From Nostoc calcicola FACHB-3891 (GTDB lineage Bacteria; Cyanobacteriota; Cyanobacteriia; Cyanobacteriales; Nostocaceae): DNA of 64,000 nt. The DNA is taken from positions 62,001 to 126,000 of the forward strand of contig NZ_JACJRQ010000024.1 of NCBI RefSeq assembly GCF_014697355.1, written 5' to 3'. Shown piece by piece: positions 8,518 to 16,992 of the stretch; positions within the stretch are counted from its first letter, which is position 1; each line of letters begins with the position of its first letter. Under the pieces are notes generated by a model, which was not told the origin of the DNA, searched no databases, and worked only from the letters and a program-made list of their open reading frames with translations. The translations under genes were made by a program, and so were the position numbers.

Positions 8518-8842
8518 AAGATTACCTCTTTTTATTAGCGAGCTACTTGGTCAATAGAGGGGAGTGGGGAATCGGGAATCGGGAGTCGGGGATGCAGCAC
8601 TAGTCAATTAGGTTTCATTGACAAATCTCCAAGTTCCATTGAAGTCTAACGACAAGCTGCTAAGCGTCTACGTCATTTTTCAGCATAACAATCGTAATCA
8701 AGAAAAATTAACTTAAACTAAAAATCTGGTAAGGTGTCGTACCCTCAGGAATAAGACACCCTACCAGATTAAAGCTAAATATGAACCAGGCTTTCTATTT
8801 GTGTGTACCCCATAGCCCTTTAGCCCAGGAGATGGGGAAGAT
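8518..8842. other. Intergenic region with one strong hairpin
   Basis: This region separates the small helical gene from the DUF1517 gene. Apart from G-rich heptamer-like repeats (GGGAATCGGGAGTCGGGG, 8565-8590) it contains a strong hairpin at 8723-8770, listed separately. No protein-coding or RNA gene is seen. Confidence 0.5.
8723..8770. terminator. Long hairpin downstream of the DUF1517 gene
   Basis: AATCTGGTAAGGTGTC pairs with GACACCCTACCAGATT, a 16-bp stem with one mismatch and a 16-base loop. It lies about 70 bp after the stop of the minus-strand DUF1517 gene and could end its transcript. No clear U-run follows on that strand, so it could instead be a dispersed palindromic repeat. Confidence 0.45.
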
Positions 8843-9811
8843 TTAAACCAATCTCAAATCAGAATAATTTGCTAAGACATCATCAGATGTCAGGGTATCA
8901 CCTTCGGCTTGGGGAGTCCAAAGAACTTCAATTGCTAGAAGTTTATCACCGGGGATGCTACCAATTTGCCGTAAGGCTTGACGCAAATCATCGGCGCTGT
9001 TAATTTTTGGCATTTCAGATTTGCCTAGTGTCGCCGCTAGTAAGGTGACGATAATGTATTCGCCAGGGCCTTCGGTAATTAGACGAGTGGGGTTATCGAG
9101 TTCATCAGCTGGGGGTAAAGCTTCTTTGGCGAGGGCTGCTTTTAGCTGGTTGTTGACGTTAGTCAGAGTTTCTTCGCTAAATTTGCTGCGTTCTGCTAAT
9201 GATAAGCGGTTGAACTGTGCTTCAGCTGAATTTAACCGAGCTTGTTGGGTATCACCACCTGCATATACCCAGTACTCTGGATGGCGGAGTAAAGCTAAAC
9301 TGGCTTCTTGGAGAATTTCTGCTCTCCCCTCTGGGGAGTTGGTATCAGCAGTTTCAGCGATGTGGTTGAGTTCATTTTGCAAATCACGCGCTTGAGCTAA
9401 CAAACCCACTTGCAAACGAGTCACGGAAACTGAGGAGTTGGTGCTGTAAGCTGCTTCTTCTGTTTCACCGTTGGAGACGCGGCGGAAGCTTTGGACTAAG
9501 AAATTAGCGATCGCCAAAAATATTAAAATGCTAAATAGACCACCAAATCCGCCTCCAATTCCCCAAAAAGGAATTATGAAGGGAAAGCCAAAACCACCAC
9601 CACCAGGATAATATCCGCCTCCGCCTGGAGGTGCGTAAGTACGCGGTGTATAGGTGCGGCTAGAAGGTACTCTAAATGAGCCACCACCAATTCGTCCGCC
9701 ACTAGCGGCTAATGCTCCATCGGCATGACTCAGAGCCAATGTTAACACCAAGCTAAGGGCTAAGAAGACTTTTAGCAGCGGTTTGATGGTTTGTTGTAGT
9801 TTTTTACGCAT
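8843..9811 (-). CDS. DUF1517 membrane protein (FLAP1-related family)
   Basis: The 322-residue protein has an N-terminal signal/membrane segment (LLKVFLALSLVLTLALS) with an ALAA cleavage site. A Gly/Pro/Tyr-rich linker (about 38-80) and a hydrophobic segment (GGLFSILIFLAIANFLVQSF) follow. The DUF1517 globular domain, about 125-322, has LQVGLLAQARDLQNELN, LLRHPEYWVYAGG and a late EYIIVTLLAATLG. Plant relatives include FLAP1, linked to fluctuating-light acclimation, so a thylakoid or envelope location is plausible. This is family knowledge and not shown here. Single-gene unit. Confidence 0.88.
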   Translation of the reverse strand: MRKKLQQTIKPLLKVFLALSLVLTLALSHADGALAASGGRIGGGSFRVPSSRTYTPRTYAPPGGGGYYPGGGGFGFPFIIPFWGIGGGFGGLFSILIFLAIANFLVQSFRRVSNGETEEAAYSTNSSVSVTRLQVGLLAQARDLQNELNHIAETADTNSPEGRAEILQEASLALLRHPEYWVYAGGDTQQARLNSAEAQFNRLSLAERSKFSEETLTNVNNQLKAALAKEALPPADELDNPTRLITEGPGEYIIVTLLAATLGKSEMPKINSADDLRQALRQIGSIPGDKLLAIEVLWTPQAEGDTLTSDDVLANYSDLRLV

Positions 9812-10593
9812 AATACAATCGCTTCAAAATGGAAATTTTTATGATTTTTCCCTATGTTCTGGGGATTCTTGGGGTAATTAACACTCCCCTTTATCGGCTA
9901 CACATTCACTGTACCGCGTCTGATATTGGGTAGGGAGCGATCGTAGGGGGGATTTCTCTACAGGGGAACCGTACTTGAAAACATGTTCTGATGAGAGAAA
10001 TTGGCTATGTCTACGACGGGCTACGCCTACGAGTAATTGTTACTATGTCTGCGACTAGCACTTTCTGACTACAGTTTTGAATTATACAGATGATTTGAAA
10101 TTTTAGTGATTATTTTGACTGATTTTTTTAATAGTTGGCGCTAGATATTTTTTGGCAATTTAGATTTTTTGTAAAAAATTACACACTAATACAGACATAC
10201 ACGATTAATCGCGTCTCTACTTCCTATTTTGCACGTAACAGAGATTTTGGCATTTTGGCAGGACTGTCAACATTATTTTAGATATTCTGTTGAAGGTAGC
10301 TAAATTTGATAATTTTCGCAACAGTTGCTCGTCGAGCGATTTAGCTGCAAGTCCTAGCTTCATATTTGTTGTTTATCATGCACAGAAATTCTCAAGTCAT
10401 GAGAAATTTGTCAGGCAAAATCTAAATAGACACAAATCAAAACTAACTATTACTGGCTAATGTTCTGAAATCAGCTTAGAATTTATCTACTGCATTACAG
10501 AGAAAAACAAACAATAATTATTGTGACTTTCAAAGTCATCTCAATTGTAAATAAATACAAAAAATATTTTAAAATCTAGTTCTCAAGTTGATT
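9812..10593. other. Intergenic region, no gene recognised
   Basis: This AT-rich stretch separates divergent genes. It holds HIP-like motifs (GGGAGCGATCGTAGGGGGG near 9935) and a dispersed TACGACGGGCTACGCCTACGAG repeat near 10012-10035 of the kind seen elsewhere in this window. A short ATTAATCGCGTCTCTAC fragment near 10205 is related to the element at 54090. No gene, RNA or clear promoter could be assigned. Confidence 0.5.
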
Positions 10594-11820
10594 ATGGAAC
10601 ATATTTCTCAACTCACAGCCACAATTAGAGACGAAACTGCACATCCGGATATTCTGGTGATATCCCGAATCTTCCTACCGAAACAAGCTGTCATTGGGGA
10701 ATATATCTACAATCGCTGTCTCCAAGATCCAGAACGAGTGATTGTGCTGGCGGCTGGTTGTTCAGGAGATAAAATATTTGACGAAAATCAACAGTTTCCT
10801 GTATATCGCTGGCCTAATATTAAATACTGGCGTAGTGGCTGTTTAGGAAGTGTTCTCAAGCCATTGGTGAATATTGTCTGCTCGTTTGTGCTAGCAATTA
10901 AACTTTATTTTCGCTATCACTACCGTTATATTGAATGGGGTCACGGCTATGACTTTCCTTCAGTGTTGCTATTGAGCTATCTTTTACCGATTCGTTTTTT
11001 TATCTATGTGCATGGCAACGATCTTCTGAGTCCATTACATAATCCGGTGTGGCGATCGCTATTTAAATTAACACTTCATAGAGCCGAAGGCATTATTTGT
11101 AACAGTTCTTATACACAAAACTATCTCAGAACTGCTTTGCGATTAAATACCCCAACCCATGTTATCAACCCAGTAATCAGACCAGAAAAATTTGGCAATG
11201 CAACGTTAAATAGCCTTGATGATTTACGTGTGCGTGTGCGTCAAAGCTACAACATTACCGAAACATCAATAGTTATTCTCTCGGTAGGAAGGCTAGTAAA
11301 ACATAAAAGTTTCGATCGCGTAATTGATAATATTCCCCTATTGCTAACTTTTGGGGTAGATGTCCACTACATACTTTGCGGTCAAGGACCTTGTGAATCT
11401 GAACTGAAATCTCTCGCACATCGCTTGCGGGTAAATAAACGAGTACACTTTGCTGGATATGTGCCAGAGAACGAATTAGCAGGTTATTATGCAGCCTGTG
11501 ACATATTTGCTATGCTGAGTTTATTAGATACAAAACCTGATAATATAGAAGGCTTTGGTATCGTTTATTTAGAAGCAAGTTATTTCGGTAAACCTGTAAT
11601 TGCCCCTCGTTTAGGTAGTGTTTTAGACACAGTTACACATGAGGAAAATGGCATACTCGTAAATCCTAATTCTGGTTATGAGGTTTTTCAAGCTTTTAAT
11701 CGGTTGTGCAAAGATCAGCAGCTACGCGAACAGCTTGGCCGCAAAGGTAAAGAATTAGCTAATCGTAGAACCCTTCACCGTTCGCTGTATAAATCAGAAG
11801 CCAAAAACACGATTTTGTAA
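10594..11820 (+). CDS. Glycosyltransferase family 4
   Basis: This retaining GT-B glycosyltransferase of about 408 residues has the acceptor-side N-terminal fold (ILVISRIFLPKQAVIGEYIY). The C-terminal nucleotide-sugar domain has ILSVGRLVKHKSFDRVI, VHYILCGQGPCESELKSL and the E-x7-E signature EGFGIVYLEASYFGKPVIAP. The probable target is a cell-surface polysaccharide or glycolipid; sugar unknown. ATG 10594 is preferred over an upstream TTG. The C-terminus (KELANRRTLHRSLYKSE) loses family character and the stop falls one base before a dispersed repeat, so the 3' end may have been remodelled by that insertion. Confidence 0.88.
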   Translation: MEHISQLTATIRDETAHPDILVISRIFLPKQAVIGEYIYNRCLQDPERVIVLAAGCSGDKIFDENQQFPVYRWPNIKYWRSGCLGSVLKPLVNIVCSFVLAIKLYFRYHYRYIEWGHGYDFPSVLLLSYLLPIRFFIYVHGNDLLSPLHNPVWRSLFKLTLHRAEGIICNSSYTQNYLRTALRLNTPTHVINPVIRPEKFGNATLNSLDDLRVRVRQSYNITETSIVILSVGRLVKHKSFDRVIDNIPLLLTFGVDVHYILCGQGPCESELKSLAHRLRVNKRVHFAGYVPENELAGYYAACDIFAMLSLLDTKPDNIEGFGIVYLEASYFGKPVIAPRLGSVLDTVTHEENGILVNPNSGYEVFQAFNRLCKDQQLREQLGRKGKELANRRTLHRSLYKSEAKNTIL

Positions 11821-11925
11821 GAGACTTCCAATTAAAAAAACATCTCACCGTAGGGGCGCACAGCTGTGCGCCCCTACAGCGCGATCTATTTACCTGAATT
11901 TTGCTGTATTTCCGGAAACGAGCAA
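11821..11925. repeat. Dispersed hairpin repeat (GTAGGGGCGC family)
   Basis: The core is a perfect 28-base palindrome at 11850-11877 (GTAGGGGCGCACAG and its complement). It is preceded by GAGACTTCCAATTA and followed by CTATTTACCTGAATTTTGCTGTA. The same layout recurs at 30725-30840, 30995-31070 and 37576-37771. It is non-coding and looks like a MITE or REP-type element. It abuts the stop codon of the glycosyltransferase gene. Confidence 0.75.
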
Positions 11926-11967
11926 GATTGCGGTGTAGAATCTCGCTTGTGATTCGGTTAATCTGCA

Positions 11968-12873
11968 ATGAAAAATATCTTGTTTGCCATATCGCAATTT
12001 CTTCAACGGACTCAGCTAAAGCAATCTCTGATTTTCACGGTTATTGGATGTTTTGCTGTATTGAGCGTGATGAACTTTGGGAGAATGTATCTACTGGCTC
12101 AACCTGCTTCAACTCAACGTCCAGCAATGCTGAGTGTGAAAACACCAAATTTAGGGCGACACTTTCAAGAATTTGGGCGTGAAGGTTCAATCTTGATTTA
12201 TGACTCCCAAAATAAGCGCACTTATGAACATAATCCTGAACGTAATGGAAATGCGATCGCTCCAGCTTCCACATTCAAGATTTTTAACTCTCTGGTGGCG
12301 CTAGAAACAGGTGTAATTCCTGATGATGTAGCTGTTCTTACTTGGGATGGAATTGGGCGAGAAATTGATGCTTGGAATCATGATACCAATTTGCGTCAAG
12401 CTTTTAAGAATTCAACTGTTTGGTTCTATCAAGTATTAGCGCGTAGGGCTGGATACGAAAGAATGCAGCAATTTATTAATAAAGTAGGCTACGGTAACCG
12501 TCAGATTGGCACCGCCGCAGACATCGATCGCTTTTGGCTACAACAGCCATTAAAAATTACACCCAAAGAGCAAATTAAGTTTTTACAACAGTTGTATCAA
12601 GGCGATTTGCCTTTCTCCCAACGAACAATAAATCTTGTCAAAGACATTACGATCCGCGAACAAACTCCAGACTACACATTGCGGGGAAAGACAGGATGGT
12701 TAACGAGTTCCAAGCCAAACATTGGCTGGTTTGTGGGTTATTTAGAGCAAAACAAAAACGTTTATTTTTTCGCCACAACCCTTGATATGTATAAACCAGA
12801 AGATGCACCCGCCCGCATCGAAATTACACGACGCAGCCTCAAGGATCTGGGTTTACTGGCTGAAATTAATTAA
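11968..12873 (+). CDS. Class D (OXA-type) beta-lactamase-like protein
   Basis: The 301-residue protein has an N-terminal membrane/signal helix (LIFTVIGCFAVLSVMNFG) and then a full class D serine hydrolase domain. S-T-F-K is at about 99-102 (PASTFKIFNSLVALETGVI), the S-x-V motif is NSTVWFYQ near 148, Y-G-N is VGYGNRQIG near 173, FWL follows, and K-T-G is GKTGWLTSS near 240. These are all the class D catalytic motifs, with the acyl-enzyme serine and carbamylated lysine expected in STFK. It should act in the periplasm. Whether it hydrolyses beta-lactams or has a peptidoglycan-sensing role is unknown. The gene converges on thiS with a 4-bp stop overlap. Confidence 0.9.
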   Translation: MKNILFAISQFLQRTQLKQSLIFTVIGCFAVLSVMNFGRMYLLAQPASTQRPAMLSVKTPNLGRHFQEFGREGSILIYDSQNKRTYEHNPERNGNAIAPASTFKIFNSLVALETGVIPDDVAVLTWDGIGREIDAWNHDTNLRQAFKNSTVWFYQVLARRAGYERMQQFINKVGYGNRQIGTAADIDRFWLQQPLKITPKEQIKFLQQLYQGDLPFSQRTINLVKDITIREQTPDYTLRGKTGWLTSSKPNIGWFVGYLEQNKNVYFFATTLDMYKPEDAPARIEITRRSLKDLGLLAEIN

Positions 12874-13082
12874 CCACCACCAACAATAGTAACCACTTCT
12901 AAGCGATCGCCAGATTGCACTTTTGTTTCTGGCCAAAATTGGCGGTGTAAGATTTCGCCGTTATACTCCACCGCCACCAAGCGAGGATTGAAACCCAACT
13001 GTTGCAGTAAATCGGGTAAAAGACTTTCAGACGAACAGCTACGGGTTTCACCATTTATCTGAACCGTAATCTCATTAGACAT
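12870..13082 (-). CDS. thiS: Sulfur carrier protein ThiS
   Basis: This 70-residue ubiquitin-like protein carries sulfur as a C-terminal thiocarboxylate for thiazole synthesis in thiamine biosynthesis. Visible traits are ITVQINGETRSC, LLQQLGFNPRLVAVEYNGEI and the required C-terminal Gly-Gly (VVTIVGGG). It follows thiE on the same strand by 83 bp, and the pair is probably cotranscribed. Its last four bases overlap the end of the convergent beta-lactamase-like gene. Confidence 0.94.
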   Translation of the reverse strand: MSNEITVQINGETRSCSSESLLPDLLQQLGFNPRLVAVEYNGEILHRQFWPETKVQSGDRLEVVTIVGGG

Positions 13083-13165
13083 AAGTGTGGGGACTGGGGA
13101 ATGGGGACTGGGGAATGGGCATCAGTTATTTGCTTTGTACAAAGGACTAATGACTAATGACTAAT

Positions 13166-14281
13166 TCACAATTCTGGTTTAATGCGATTGAGTTGGGAAA
13201 GTAAATATTGGGTTACTAGGGTAGGTTGTTCAGCTTGCATGAGCGATCGCACTACTGCTACACGTTCAGCTCCTGCATCGATGACATCATTAATATTATT
13301 TGCATCTATTCCCCCAATGGCAAACCAGGGAATTGAACAATTTTTCGCAGCATAGCTGACGTATTCTAAACCTGCTGCTGCCTTACCTACTTTTGTGGGA
13401 GTTTCATAAACTGGCCCGACGCCAATATAATCTACATTTTCCGCAATTGCACGTTGCATTTCTTCTTGATTTGTGGTAGACAGACCTATTAAACGCTGGG
13501 AACCGAGTAATTGCCGAGCAACGGTGATGGACATATCTTGTTGTCCCAGATGCACTCCATCGGCATCCACCGCCAAAGCTAAATCTACGCGATCGTTAAC
13601 GATAAACAAAGCACCGTAAATATGGCATAACTGGCGCAGTTTCCTAGCTTGTTCCAGACGCAAAGAATCATCAGCGGTTTTCTCGCGGTATTGTACGAGG
13701 GTTAATCCGCCTTTGAGTGCAGCTTCCACGGTGTTCAATAAAGTATCGCTAGGGGAGGTAACAAGATACAAACGCGATCGCCATAATAATTGATGGCGTT
13801 GATGACCCATTAAATTACTTTCTAGGGTATACACCTGATAGCGCATCTGCTTACTAGCTTTAGCCATAGTTGGGTGATAAAGCTTGCTGTATTCTTCCAG
13901 CACTCGCAAGGCTTCTTCTATCCGACAAAAGTTAGCCTGCAACACCGATTTTATACTAGCTCGTTCTTCTTCCTGAGGATGGGTTAACTCAGTCCCAGGA
14001 TCGCTCGGTGTATCCCGCGCCGCCCGCAATTCCGGGGTATGCCATTTGGCTACTTCTTGTCGCAAGCGCTTACATTCTAGGGACAACTGGGCATTATTCA
14101 ATCCAAAGCGACACCATTCTTCAATAATTCGCAAGCCTTCACGAGCGCGGTCTAAATTGGCATCTAAAATCCGGTAAACAACTTGCTGTACTTGCTCTTT
14201 TTGGCTGTATGGCTCGACCATTACAACAACCCCGTTAGTACTTTCATCGAAATGTGAATTATCATATGTCCTAGTAACCAT
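13166..14281 (-). CDS. thiE: Thiamine-phosphate synthase with cyanobacterial N-terminal extension
   Basis: The enzyme joins the hydroxymethylpyrimidine and thiazole phosphate halves into thiamine phosphate. The C-terminal TIM barrel (about 165-371) has LYLVTSPS, LVQYREK, LFIVNDRVDLALAVDADGVH, IGLSTTN, YIGVGPVYETPTK and FAIGGID. About 150 N-terminal residues (YRILDANLDRAREGLRIIEE, then EEALRVLEEYSKLYHP) form the extra helical domain usual in cyanobacterial ThiE. The frame opens at ATG 14281, but the Met at residue 21 (MVEPYSQKEQ) gives the common N-terminus. No TPP riboswitch was found upstream. Confidence 0.93.
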   Translation of the reverse strand: MVTRTYDNSHFDESTNGVVVMVEPYSQKEQVQQVVYRILDANLDRAREGLRIIEEWCRFGLNNAQLSLECKRLRQEVAKWHTPELRAARDTPSDPGTELTHPQEEERASIKSVLQANFCRIEEALRVLEEYSKLYHPTMAKASKQMRYQVYTLESNLMGHQRHQLLWRSRLYLVTSPSDTLLNTVEAALKGGLTLVQYREKTADDSLRLEQARKLRQLCHIYGALFIVNDRVDLALAVDADGVHLGQQDMSITVARQLLGSQRLIGLSTTNQEEMQRAIAENVDYIGVGPVYETPTKVGKAAAGLEYVSYAAKNCSIPWFAIGGIDANNINDVIDAGAERVAVVRSLMQAEQPTLVTQYLLSQLNRIKPEL

Positions 14282-14945
14282 AAGTTAATTAATTTGCTTT
14301 TTTTTACTCGTTTTTTGACTAAATCTACGCAAAATAACGTATAAATCAGGTCATGTTAAATTATCCCATGTTCCCATAAGCAGCGATCGGGGTAGTTTGA
14401 GGCTACAGTTTAGCACTAAGGTTAGTCAAGTATTTTACGGTAGACTACGACCTCACAAAGAACTCTCGAAAGCAGATACAACACAAAATCCGCAGCCAGC
14501 AAAAGCAATAGCATCACCGAACAAGGCAAAAATTGTACGATTTTAGATTTTTGATTTTAGATTTTAGATTATGCAAGAGTTAGTAAATCAGGTTTTTGGC
14601 ATGATTCAGACGATATTTTAATTATCGGAATACGAATGAAGATTGCAGTTGATTGGGCACTCCAAGAAATACATCAAAAAAATTCCGATCTTGCATAGTT
14701 GCAGTGTAATTTACCAACTTCCAAAATCTCCCCCGTTTGCCCAGAAAAAAAAGGTACAAGCCCATAAATAAATTTAGGGGCTTGGTAAATTTTTGACTTT
14801 TGACTTCCCTGAACGCGAGTGCGTCTCGCTCCAGAAAGGGCTGACTCTGTATTAAAATCTATCGCCAATTAGTGAATATATGAGTAATATTATCGGCATA
14901 ATACTCTCTAAGAGTATAAGAATTTATTGTTAGTTCTAAGGGGCT
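14282..14945. other. Intergenic region, no gene recognised
   Basis: The stretch separates thiE from the beta-helix gene. It contains a tandem ATTTTAGATTTTTGATTTTAG run (14542-14572) and a short GAACGCGAGTGCGTCTCGCTCC palindrome-like repeat (14810-14832). A perfect ATACTCT/AGAGTAT inverted repeat lies at about 14901-14917, directly upstream of the next gene, where it could be an operator. A 64-codon minus frame at 14674-14868 has no family resemblance and is not called. Confidence 0.45.
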
Positions 14946-16814
14946 ATGTTAAATATGATTCTAATTAATGTGTTTCCTAAGTACCGTACAGTAGATTTTA
15001 TATCTGCAAAACGGGGGTTTATCGAATCAACAATGCTTTCAATCTGCCGAAGCAAGGTATTATTTTTTACTTTAATGTTGGGATCGATAAGTATGGCGTT
15101 CCTGGGTACAAGCCTGAATAGTGCGATCGCTCAAATGCCATCAACACCAAATTCCGCACCTGTCGGTGAAAATACCAATTCTCAGATGAACGTGCTGTTT
15201 GTCAATCCCAATACTGGAGATGACGGTGCAGGTAATGGTAGCGAATCCGCTCCGGTGAAAACCATTACCCAAGCATTGCGATTAGCGAATCCTAATACCG
15301 TAATTATGCTCTCCACGGGCACTTATAGCATGGAGACGGGAGAGGTATTCCCCTTAATGCTCAAACCAGGTGTTTCCATTCAAGGCAACCCCAGCAATCA
15401 AGGCAAAGATATCATCATTCAGGGAGGCGGTGATTACCTAAGTCGCAGTTTTGCCGGTCAAAATGTGACAATTGTTGCGGCAAACCAAGCGGTACTGACC
15501 GGAGTGACAGTGACAAACTCAAACCCCCGTGGTTATGGTTTGTGGATTGAATCTAGCAATCCGGTAGTTGTGGAAAATACCTTTAGTGGTAGCACACAAG
15601 ATGGGATTTCTATCAGTGGAAATGCTGCACCCAGCATTAGCAAAAATTACTTTCATGGCAATGGTGCCAATGGCATGACAATTGCCGGCAACTCCCGTCC
15701 CGAAGTGAAGGAAAATGTCTTTCACGAAACCGGTTTTGGCATTAATATTGCCCAAAATGCTGCTCCTGTAGTCGTAAGCAATCAAATTGAAAATAATAGA
15801 GCGGGAATTGTAGTCCAAGCGAATGCCCGCCCGATTTTACGGAATAATGTTATTCAAGGTAGCAAAGAAGATGGTTTAGTAGCGATCGCCCAAGCAATGC
15901 CAGATTTAGGCAACGCATCTGAACCTGGTGGTAATCAATTTCAAAATAATGCCCGCTACGACATTAACGCCACCGTCGCCAAGCAAGTGATTTCTGCTGC
16001 TGGCAATAACCTGGCGAGCGATCGCGTCACTAATAATGTAGATATCAACGGTACAACAGCACCAGCAGCCGAAAATTCTCAACCCGCCGCTGTCGCCAAC
16101 AATGTGGCACAAGAAATACCAGCATCAGGAGAAATCACTTTCTCGGTTCCTGAAATCTCAGAAACTACCAACGCCCCAACTAACAACAGCGTTTCAGGAG
16201 ATAATCTTGTTCCTGCACAATTAAACAGTCAACTATTGCCATTGCAACCAGCCAGCGTACAGCTTTCGCCCCCTATATCCAATCAACAACCACCTACCTC
16301 TAAAGTCGCCGGATTTCCTACTCCTAGCAGCTTGTCAGCTACCCAAACTGCAAATTCCACCCCAGCACAGCCGCCTGAAACACGGCAGTTTAATTATGTG
16401 CAGATCGATCCCAACACGGTTGAGTTTACTGCACCTCAGTATTCATCCAGTTCTGTAGCACAGCCAGCAGTTCCCAGCACAGGTAATCAAGCACTGTTGC
16501 CAGTTCCTAATGGCAATGTCCCCATTGAAGATACTCGGAATCTGCCAAAAGTACCACCTGCAAGTTCTACAAATATCTCCTACAGGGGAAACTCCGGAAC
16601 ACAGTACGGTATACGTTATCGCGTAGTGGTTACATTAGTAACAGATAAAGAGCGAGATTTAGTGCGATCGCTTGCTCCTGGTGCCTTTCCCACAGTCTGG
16701 GAAGGTCAAAAAGTGATGCAAGCAGGAGTATTTGACAGTGAATATAACGCTAAAGAAATGCTCAAAACACTATCTAGCAAAGGATTAAGGGTCATTATGG
16801 AGCCGTTGAATTGA
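14946..16814 (+). CDS. Secreted right-handed beta-helix (DUF1565) protein with SPOR-like C-terminus
   Basis: The product is 622 residues from ATG 14946 (AAGGGG three bases upstream), or 593 from ATG 15033, which gives a cleaner signal peptide (LFFTLMLGSISMAFLGTS). DUF1565 starts near residue 85 (FVNPNTGDDGAGNGSESAPV). Parallel beta-helix repeats follow to about 350 (SNPVVVENTFSGSTQDGISI, RPILRNNVIQGSKEDGL). A long Pro/Ser/Gln linker comes next. The last 80 residues (YRVVVTLVTDKERDLVRSL ... FDSEYNAKEMLKTLSSKGL) resemble a SPOR peptidoglycan-binding fold. An envelope-associated polysaccharide-binding or lyase-like role is inferred. Confidence 0.85.
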   Translation: MLNMILINVFPKYRTVDFISAKRGFIESTMLSICRSKVLFFTLMLGSISMAFLGTSLNSAIAQMPSTPNSAPVGENTNSQMNVLFVNPNTGDDGAGNGSESAPVKTITQALRLANPNTVIMLSTGTYSMETGEVFPLMLKPGVSIQGNPSNQGKDIIIQGGGDYLSRSFAGQNVTIVAANQAVLTGVTVTNSNPRGYGLWIESSNPVVVENTFSGSTQDGISISGNAAPSISKNYFHGNGANGMTIAGNSRPEVKENVFHETGFGINIAQNAAPVVVSNQIENNRAGIVVQANARPILRNNVIQGSKEDGLVAIAQAMPDLGNASEPGGNQFQNNARYDINATVAKQVISAAGNNLASDRVTNNVDINGTTAPAAENSQPAAVANNVAQEIPASGEITFSVPEISETTNAPTNNSVSGDNLVPAQLNSQLLPLQPASVQLSPPISNQQPPTSKVAGFPTPSSLSATQTANSTPAQPPETRQFNYVQIDPNTVEFTAPQYSSSSVAQPAVPSTGNQALLPVPNGNVPIEDTRNLPKVPPASSTNISYRGNSGTQYGIRYRVVVTLVTDKERDLVRSLAPGAFPTVWEGQKVMQAGVFDSEYNAKEMLKTLSSKGLRVIMEPLN

Positions 16815-16819
16815 TTGGA

Positions 16820-16992
16820 GCATTGGGCATGGGGAAGAGGACAAGGGGACAAGGAGAATTGGGGACAAGGGGAAAGACTTGTTGCAAGTTCTAACTCTTG
16901 TCACCTCGTCGCCTTGTCCCCTTGTCTCCCCTGCTCCCCCTGCTTCCCCCTGCCTCCCCCTGCTCCCCCTGCTCCCTCATCTCCCCACTCCT
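16820..16992. repeat. Low-complexity G/C-rich tandem repeats
   Basis: GGGGACAAGG units on the left (about 16840-16885) are followed by complementary CTTGTCCCC and by CCCCTGCT/CCCCTGCC units (16915-16990). The two halves can pair into a long imperfect hairpin between convergent genes. It could act as a crude bidirectional terminator. Such runs are common in spacers of filamentous cyanobacteria. Confidence 0.7.

Noticed and set aside
14282..14700. Possible TPP riboswitch upstream of thiE
   Set aside because: No CTGAGA or ACCTGATCTGG-like conserved core was found, so none is claimed.
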